A stretch of DNA of 64,000 bases from NCBI GenBank assembly GCA_964019695.1, contig OZ026517.1, forward strand, positions 76,673,252 through 76,737,251, in the 5' to 3' direction. The first letter of the stretch is position 1. The number at the start of each line of letters is the position of its first letter. Shown here one piece after another: positions 56,450 through 64,000 of this stretch. The notes below the pieces were generated by a model. That model was given only the letters and a program-made list of their open reading frames with translations, was not told the origin of the DNA and searched no databases. The translations under genes and the position numbers were made by a program. The stretch comes from Loripinus fragilis. Taxonomy: Eukaryota; Mollusca; Bivalvia; Lucinida; Lucinidae.

Positions 56450-57039
56450 TACCTTTGTGAGCTCTCTGTGAACACATTATTTTAGCACACTCTGCATCTA
56501 ACGATGTGTCATTTTATCAATATGACTATGTTATTACAGCACAAAATTAGGTGCATATCTAGTACTTTTTTTTATTAAATATAGCTAACAGTCAACAAAA
56601 GCAAATATGACTGGAAGACATGTGTTTAAATTTTACATAAGGCAAAAATCTAAAATCGCAAACCTAGAAGAAGAATTAGCGAACCTTTACTCATGTTTTC
56701 TTATCCACAATCTACAGAATTATGCTGATGCTGTTCATTTGTCCCTTATTCATTGAGTCAATTATGGCAAAAGTATAATGTCTACCAATTGAAGAGTGAG
56801 AATAACAAAATTATAAGGACAATTGAGCAATAGCAGATTGTTTTTCTTGTTAATGATCATGTGTGTGCCATGTAAGTTTCAGTAGTCTAAACTGTGTATT
56901 TCATAATTCCTGAAGAGTGTGTTTCAAAAATGACATTTTTTTTTCATTCACAGCTGATGTATAATTAAAACAGCGTATTGTAGAGGCATTTAAGCAGTGG
57001 TTTCCGAGGAAAACTATGTCCCCTAAACCGCGAATTGAG
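56450..57039. other. Cadherin intron or upstream region; no gene
   Basis: AT-rich; no frame or repeat recognised. Confidence 0.5.
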
Positions 57040-58385
57040 TTGGCAAGCATGCTTACTGCTCTTCATTGTGTCACAAGGATACAGGATGAAATCCATCAAT
57101 TATTACAAAGGAGAGCATGCACAAACACAATTTTGGTCAAACTTTGAAATTACAAAGTGCTGTGGTTACCTTGAATATCAAGGTCATCGAAAGCTAATTA
57201 ACTCTTTATTGTTTCCAAGCCATGTATCAATGCAAGTTTGTTGGAGAAAACCCCACTGGTTCAGAAGACAGAGGTCAGAAAATGCTGATTTTACAGTTTT
57301 TAAGGATAGTAACCTTGATAATGAGGCGACCTTGAAAACAAGGTCAAAGCCACCAAAATCATATCAACTCTTCATTTTGCCGCAATACTTTGATACAATA
57401 CATATAAGTTTAGCTAGAATCCATTGTTCAATTCAAGAGATATCATACAAAACCCTATTTTGGACAAAATATGACAGTTCAAAGTGCTGGTATGACCTTG
57501 AATATAAGGCCAAGGTCATCAAAATCTAATTAACTCTTAACCATTTCCTAAAAATATATCTATGCACGTTTGGTTAAAATTATACCACCGGTTCAGAAGA
57601 TAGTGTGCGGAAATGGCTGATATATAAGTCTTTATAGGATGGTGACCTTGGAAATTAAGTCAAGGTCACCAAAATCTAAGCTACTCTTTCCCTCCTCCCA
57701 ACATTGTATCTCTGCAAGTTTGGTCAAAATCCATCAACTGATTCTGAAGATAATGCATGGAAAACCTATTTTGGACATTTTCAGGGTTCCGGTGTGATTT
57801 TGAAAATCAGGTCAATGTCACAAAAATCTCATCAACTCTTTTACTCCTGCCAACTATGAATTTATGCAAGTGTGGTCAAAATTCATCTACTGGATCAGAA
57901 GAAAACGCGCAGAAACCCAATTTTGGACATTTCAAAGTGCCTGTGTGACCTTGAAAATTTGGTCGAGGTCACCAAAATTTGACCTACTCTTTTGCTTCTC
58001 TAAACAATGTATCTTTGCAGGTTTGAAATAAAATCCATCCACTGCTTCAGAAGATAACGCAGGGAATCCATATTTTTGACATTTCAAAATGCTTATGTGA
58101 CCTCGAATACTAGGTTAAGGTCACCAAAATTTAATGTTCTCCTTTCCTCCTCCTAAAAATGTATCTATGAATGTTTGGTCAAAGTCCATCTTCTAGTTCA
58201 GAAGATAACGCACAGAAACCATATTTTGGACATTTCAAAGTGCCGCTGTGACCTTGAAAATAGGGTCAATATCACCAAAATCTAATGAACTCGTTTCCTC
58301 TTCCCAACGATGTATCTATGCAAGTTTTGTCAAGATCCATCATATATTTGATAAGATAATGCACAGAAAGAAGCTACGCAGTCAC
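57040..58385. repeat. Tandem repeat of about 151 bp with AGGTCA sites
   Basis: About eight units registered on AAGGTCACCAAAATCTAA: near 57180, 57344, 57510, 57662, 57813, 57965, 58114 and 58266 (spacing 149-166 bp). Each unit carries GTGACCTTGAAAATAAGGTC and GTTCAGAAGATAACGCACAG. The 164-codon frame at 57035-57529 is an accident of the repeat. Many units contain TCAAGGTCA or AGGTCACC. Confidence 0.88.
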
Positions 58386-58599
58386 CGACGCTGACGGCAT
58401 CTGCACCAAAAAAATATGTTCGGGATTTTGGGAGATAACAAAAGTTGACAAAATTAAGAACTTCTCCATTACAGAAATATCATACCAAACGTAACTACCA
58501 AATTCATTTTTCAAACTGAAGCAGTTATTGGAAAATGTTTGACAAAATAAGTTGAAATATAGACTTGAGGACCTGACTGTCCTGAAGCGCTCACCTGAT

Positions 58600-59655
58600 C
58601 TCCTCGATAATGTTGAAATAGGTCAAAATCAACTACGGCTTATAATGAAACATATTTTGTTTTATGGGGGTTGCTGCAATTTTGGTCAAGTGACCTAAAA
58701 CACTCTAATAAATAATCCATCAAACAGCCCAGTGATTTCTGAGGAAAAGATATTCAGATAGGTATGTGGTAGTCCAAACGAGTGGCCTTGGATAAAAGGT
58801 CACAGCTCAGCTTGACATTTGGTACTTATATAAAACCGTTGTCTCATTAGGCTTAACATTTCTTGCAAGTATTTCGAATTCAGCCTAAACGGTTATAGAA
58901 AAATGAACATTTCAAAATTTGTCCCATATAAATATATTAGGAATCAAATTTGACCTTGCCATTAAGTAGGTCAAGGTCAATCTAAATTTATCATTTCTGC
59001 AAATCTGGTAGGGCCCAAATTTCCAATGCTGCATATCAAGTCCCAAGGCCATTGACTTTTTGGTTCCAGAGAAAAAGATATTTAAAGGGTTTTTACCATA
59101 TATGGGCGTGGTGGTCATCTTGGTCATGTGACCAGTACAATTTGCATAAATTTTGGCTAACCTATCATAAGAAGTCTTCATATGAAATTTGAGTTCAATT
59201 GGCCTTGTGGTTTCTGAGGAAACTATGTTTTAATGTGTTGATGGGACTCCAATATAAGCGACCTTGGCTAAAAAGTTAAAGGTCAACCTTGACCTTTGAA
59301 ACTTATTTATAGCCATTGTCTCATTAGGTTTAACATATCAAGTGAGAATAATGACTAAGGCTTCTACAGTATTCAAAAATCATTTTTTCAAAAAGAATTC
59401 CATTTTAAATGCATTAGGAAGCAATTTGACCTTGACGTTAAGTAGGTCAAGGTCAACTTAGAATCATTTGAACAAACTTGGTAGGCCCCACATCCACAAT
59501 GCTACATACCAAGTCCCAAGGTCACCGGCCTTTTGATTCTGGAGATATTTACAGTTTTTTACCATATATGGGCATAGGGGTCATCTTGGTCATGTGACCA
59601 AAATATTTCGTATGAATTTTGGCTAACTTAGCATAAGGAGTCTTCATATGAAAAG
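58600..59655. repeat. Two units of a 480-bp AGGTCA-rich repeat
   Basis: Units starting near 58690 and 59170 share TTGTCTCATTAGG, TTAAGTAGGTCAAGGTCAA, CCAAGTCCCAAGG, TTTTTACCATATATGGGC and GGTCATCTTGGTCATGTGACC. A third unit (63028-63540) follows the insertion at 59656. Confidence 0.88.
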
Positions 59656-62600
59656 GGGAGGGGGTCTCATATGCGCCCACACATGGATTTTCATCTAGTT
59701 TTACATGGTGAATACCTATGACCTATCAACTATAAAATGCATTTATTTATTTCAATAGTGATTTTTAGGTCTCAGTAGAACACCTTGTTTTACTCCATTT
59801 TTTCGATGACACCTGTCTAATATTTTGTCAATTTTTAAACATCAGTTTTAATGGATCTCACCTATTTAAGCTAGAATAGTGAAAGAACTCTATATGGATT
59901 GCTTTGATACTATTTTGGCCTATACAAACATGCACACAATTTTTTAACGAAAATTTAAAGTTAAAATTTTCCAAAAAATAAGTGAAATTCATGTGTATGC
60001 CAAAATGCGTCTACTATTTCCATATGTTCCTGTCCTTGCCAACTTATGAAACTGCCTATAAAATTTGCCTCACATGTCCTCTGTATATTGGCAAACTTTT
60101 TAGATTTTTTTTGAAACCGGTAACAGTGCAGGAAAATACATTATACACATGTAGGTCATTTTTGACATTTATCATAATTAAATGTTTGAGGCTAGTTTTG
60201 TCCTGGAACAATGTCATTTCTCAATTTGATTATTAAAAATATCATAAACATCGATAATAAAAAGCTATGCATGTAAAATGCATATTTAATTTAACATTGA
60301 AACAAATCTGAGACTTGTTTAGCTTTAACAATCAGTTAGAGTAACACACACACAGTCTGCAACATTCAAACTTCTCAAAATCAAGTTAAAACACATCAGT
60401 TAATGGATTACCTGCTATGATCTCTTCACCGAATGTTTCGTTATTCTAAAATGTATTTTGGTTTGTATTTGCATACCAATGTTTTAATTGATGGTCCAGT
60501 CTTATAATAGTGCTAGACAAGGCAAGGCATTTGATCGCTGACTTCACTTATCTTGTCCCTTTGCAAGCTTATATGCGATGTCATATATGTAACTGGCATT
60601 CATTCTTCCTACAATGGCATGTGTCTCTAACCCTTTTAATTAATCTTGTTATATCCTTGTTTAATATGATATTAAGTTGTTATGCATGATTTTCTCCTAA
60701 AATGTCAATGTGTTTGGAATAGCCTAGGGAGTAGCTTTTTATTTTAATATCAGGTACTGGTTGGGATTCCTTATGTACCATTTGCTGACTGTTGCACAGA
60801 CAATAAATACCCAGCAAATGTTATGACTGATTTGAATACATCATTTTGTCAATTCATTGAATACCAAGATGCACATGCAAACTTATTAACTGAAAGCACT
60901 GACTTTATTTTGAACTCTGTAATTTTACTACTTTTGGGAAAGGGTTGTCCATAGGTTCTGCTTCCTTTGTGTTCTCCTAGTATAATGTCTATTTGTAGTT
61001 TTAGTCTCAGGTTGAAAATTGGCTTGATTGCCAATTCTGTTGCAAGGGCAAGACTTTGGTAAGATTACCTCAGTTCCTGATCGTTGTAACTTCTTCTTAT
61101 ACGGTCAGACCCTTTTTGCAATTATGTTTGTTTATAAATTCAATAAGTTCTGTATTGTTTTATGCCAAACAATTTCTGGAGTTTCCATGATGTATTTTCA
61201 AAACTGTTTCCTCAGTCAAGTAAATGGCAATTTAATCAGGGAATCAGTTATTCTGGGAACGATCTGATTGTTCTGGATGAAACATTAAGAAGATATTGTG
61301 ATCATTAATTTTTTCTATCCCATTTGATACTATGCCATTTTACAGGATGTGGAATAAGATTGTAAGCACCTATTATTGTAGAGTTTGGTGCATGCATTCT
61401 TTGAAAATTTCAGCATTTTTGTGGTAGAGTTATAATCAAGCAAAATATCCCACAACTACATAAAATGGGTGAATACTGTAGATTGGCATTCTATTAATGT
61501 GAATAGCAAAATAAAACCATATTGTGAAGATGAATGAAATTAACTACTCCAAGAGGAGTTCGGCAGGGTGAAATTCTCTCTATGTGGTCAGTATTGAAAT
61601 AAGGATGACAGCTTTGAAAGCATTCAAGATTCTGTCTTGCTCACATAGGAAACTATGCAACATGTTTAAAATTATGAAATTGTGCAGAATGTGGGATATG
61701 ATTTCATAAGGTTGTAGTATTTATTAGATATTTGTTTTATCATGTTGGTGATCAAGAAATTATAAAACAAACGATTCCCTGACACAAATGAAATGAATGA
61801 ATTATGGAGAATGACTTTCTGTTAAGAGTGAATCTGGTATTAAAACCTTATTATGAAGAATATCAAAGTTTCCTGTTCTATGAGGAGTTGGACAAGGTGA
61901 AGTTCTCCCTAAGTGATCAGTATTCATGTTGTTATAATAGTTTTAACAATATTTAAGATTCCATCTTACTTATAGAAGAAAGAAAACACAAACACTTGCT
62001 TTTAAACTAACCAAACACTTATTCATTAACTACAATCAGTTTTTTGATGTTTCTTAGAAGTTGGATTTGTAACATTCAAAAGTTCTAGAACAACATGTTA
62101 CCGGTCTTCGGTTTTCTTGAAAATTTTAGAATATCATCTATGTATAGCCTAATTTGAGAGTAAATTCATAGGTTGACAAGAACTGGAACATGCCTAAATT
62201 TAAAAAAAAATGTTAAAAAATATTATGACGCTGTAATTTGGGGATGTTTTCAAACAAAATCATAATTTTCTGAATTTTACTTTACAGAAACTGTTCTCTT
62301 TGTGTTATGCATATCTAATCCGTGATAATCTAAGATAGTTTTAAAAATAAATAGAACACAATATATGAAACTATACAAGTTATGGGCGGCTTAAACTGAA
62401 AGTACCCCCATAATCAGATACCTGATTACATAACATCTCATTTTTTGACCATGTAAATAGGTAACTGGGAAACTATATCACAAATAGAATAGTTATATGT
62501 AGGGCAATTATTATGCATAATATTATGAAAATCTATGCGCGGGAAGAACCATATGTAATATGTTCTTAAAAGGGTATCCTTTGGAAGCATAGGCTGCACC

Positions 62601-63027
62601 AAAGAACTGAAACTAGAGTGTGCATATTTCCTGGGCCAGACGAGCTAGTTTCTGCCAGTGGCCCTCTAATAGTTTCAAAGTTCCGCAATGAAACCCATCA
62701 TATGATCCCAAAGGACAAGAAAATAAAATCTACACTATAGTGAAGGGCAGGGAGACGTTCTACCGCCGCCACACAGTCCAAGTCAACAGCTGTAGTGAAG
62801 TCAAATATGTTCTTAAAAGGGTATCCTTTGGAAGCGAAGACTGCACCAAAGAACTGAAACTAGAGTGTGCATATTTCCTGGGCTAGACTAGCTAGTTTCT
62901 GCCATTTAGGCTTCATCAGTGACCCTCTAATAGTTTCAAAGTTCCACAATGAAACCCATGATCCCAAAGGACAAGAAAATAAAATCTTCACTAAAACTCC
63001 TATAGGGTGAGACCCCCCCCCCCTTTG
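59656..63027. mobile_element. Inserted block of 3.4 kb with G-rich inverted ends
   Basis: It interrupts the 480-bp repeat series: CTTCATATGAAA at the left and GATTTCAATTGGGCC at the right are contiguous in sister units. Ends read AGGGGAGGGGGTCTCA and (in reverse) GGGGGGGGTCTCA. Internally no complete gene; two related stretches near 61555 and 61883 can be read GVRQGEILS and GVGQGEVLP, like the RT motif of LINEs, and a 190-bp direct repeat lies at 62559. No target duplication was established. Confidence 0.5.
62559..62998. repeat. Direct repeat of about 190 bp, 247 bp apart
   Basis: ATGTTCTTAAAAGGGTATCC...GAACTGAAACTAGAGTGTGC...CCCAAAGGACAAGAAAATAA occurs from 62559 and again from 62807, with about 95 percent identity by eye and a 15-bp indel. 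Confidence 0.88.
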
Positions 63028-63606
63028 ATTTCAATTGGGCCAATGGTTTGTGAGAAAACTATGTTTTAATATAAAGATGGGACTCCAATATGAGCGACTT
63101 ACCTGAAAGGTCAAAGGTCAACCTTGACCTTTGGAACTTATTTATAGCCATTGTCTCATTAGGTTAAACAAATCAAATGAGAATAATGGCTAAGGCTTCT
63201 ACAGTTTTTTTTAAAAAAAGTAACTTTTCGAAAAAAATTCTCATTTAAATGCATAAGGAAACAAATTTGACCTTGGCGTTAAGTAGGTCAAGGTCAACCT
63301 AGGATCATCATTTGAACAAACTTGGTAGGCCCCACATCCCCAATGCTACATACCAAATCCCAAGGTCATCGACCTTCTGGTTCTGGAGAAAAAGATTTTA
63401 AAGGGTTTTTACCATATCGGTCATCTAACCAAAACCATTTGAATAAACTTTCGTTCCCGTGTACTAAGGAGTCTCCATATAAAATTTGAGTTGAATTGGC
63501 CCAGCGGTTTCAGAGGAGAAGATGTTTGAAAATTTTGACAAATGGACTGACGCCGGAGTGACTGGTATACTTTTATCTTACCCATGAGCCTTCCGCTCAG
63601 GTGAGC
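63028..63606. repeat. Third 480-bp AGGTCA-rich unit and terminal hairpin
   Basis: Continues the series at 58600-59655. It ends GACGCCGGAGTGACTGG... then GAGCCTTCCGCTCAGGTGAGC, a form seen at the ends of many molluscan tandem repeats. Confidence 0.8.
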
Positions 63607-63632
63607 TTAAACTTGATAGACAAATGAAATAA

Positions 63633-64000
63633 TACGAGGGCCATTCAATAAGTAACCGACCTACCCTACTTACGATCGCGATAGGTCGCTTTTTCTTCTA
63701 GAAAATTAATCTCTAGGAAGATACTCTTCAACCGTATGTTGAAAAAAATATTATCTAATAAAACAAGAATATAGCCACCATTGAAAGTGTGCTATAATGA
63801 CTTGGAAATATGCAACACTACTATGTTCAAGAATCATTTTCAAAAGGCAAATTGCAATTGTTTTAACTTGTAACTAAGCTATAATTAAAACCAATAGAAT
63901 AGATTTTCATTCTTTAAAAGCGAGAATAAGTTTCAGTGCTTCACAGAGTTCAAAATTAATAGTTACATTTTCCCTTAGAGGAAATTGGAATTTCATTTGT
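63633..64000 (+). mobile_element. Possible mariner left end (cut by window)
   Basis: TACGAGGGCCATTCAATAAG follows an AATAA flank and resembles mariner-type ends that begin CGAGGG at a TA. No transposase is visible before the window ends. Confidence 0.35.

Noticed and set aside
57035..57529. 164-codon ORF
   Set aside because: It lies wholly in the 151-bp tandem repeat and shows no domain.

Overview
The window is AT-rich metazoan nuclear DNA. Four short exons of a large cadherin on the minus strand sit in a landscape made almost wholly of transposable elements and their debris. The mix points to a marine invertebrate, most likely a bivalve mollusc: tRNA-derived SINEs with a shared 3' domain, Penelope-like elements (PLEs), an L1/Tx1-like LINE, BEL/Pao relics, many short DNA transposons, and AGGTCA-rich tandem repeats. 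The species is an inference from these repeat types, not something read directly.

Host gene. Exons at 55789-55622, 53692-53558, 8717-8565 and 4946-4735 (minus strand) have good splice sites. They join in phase into continuous extracellular cadherin repeats with the DINDN, DQD, LDRE, DVNDN and TDDD calcium motifs. The second and third exons are 44.8 kb apart, so most of the window is one intron. The 5' end, transmembrane segment and cytoplasmic tail lie outside.

Layout. 1-13.3 kb: PLE tails, two SINEs, a 5'-truncated I/Nimb-type LINE with an intact RNase H reading frame, and a 1,057-bp DNA transposon (11769-12825) nested in a PLE. 17.7-32.5 kb: an L1/Tx1-like LINE whose 12-bp target duplication brackets the whole block. 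Between its ORF1 and ORF2 lie about 8.8 kb of foreign sequence, including a 168-bp satellite that is itself split by a 2.7-kb PLE. A CRE-bearing MITE interrupts ORF2. 33-40 kb: diverged tandem repeats of about 0.9 kb and 340 bp, two Tc1/mariner-like short elements, a near-perfect 37-bp-arm hairpin and a BEL/Pao integrase relic. 39.5-43.9 kb: a PLE copy and a BEL/Pao gag-protease-RT relic. 44.0-44.4 kb: a complete SINE. 44.6-49.5 kb: a complex element with terminal inverted repeats of about 1.2 kb. 50-52 kb: two PLE copies head to head. 53.5-56.5 kb: cadherin exons and a fold-back MITE. 57-63.6 kb: AGGTCA-rich tandem repeats split by a 3.4-kb insertion.

Two related PLE families account for at least 14 fragments. 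Both encode (PLE-2), or are attached to the end of (PLE-1), a Penelope-type reverse transcriptase, and both finish in a CTTACTTACTTT-like 3' end. A tRNA-derived SINE at 6948-7251 finishes in nearly the same sequence, which suggests, but does not prove, a SINE moved by PLE machinery. Nesting gives a relative history: PLE-1 insertions predate the Nimb LINE and the TTA-duplicating transposon; the satellite predates PLE-2; an older duplicated host segment predates the L1-like LINE.
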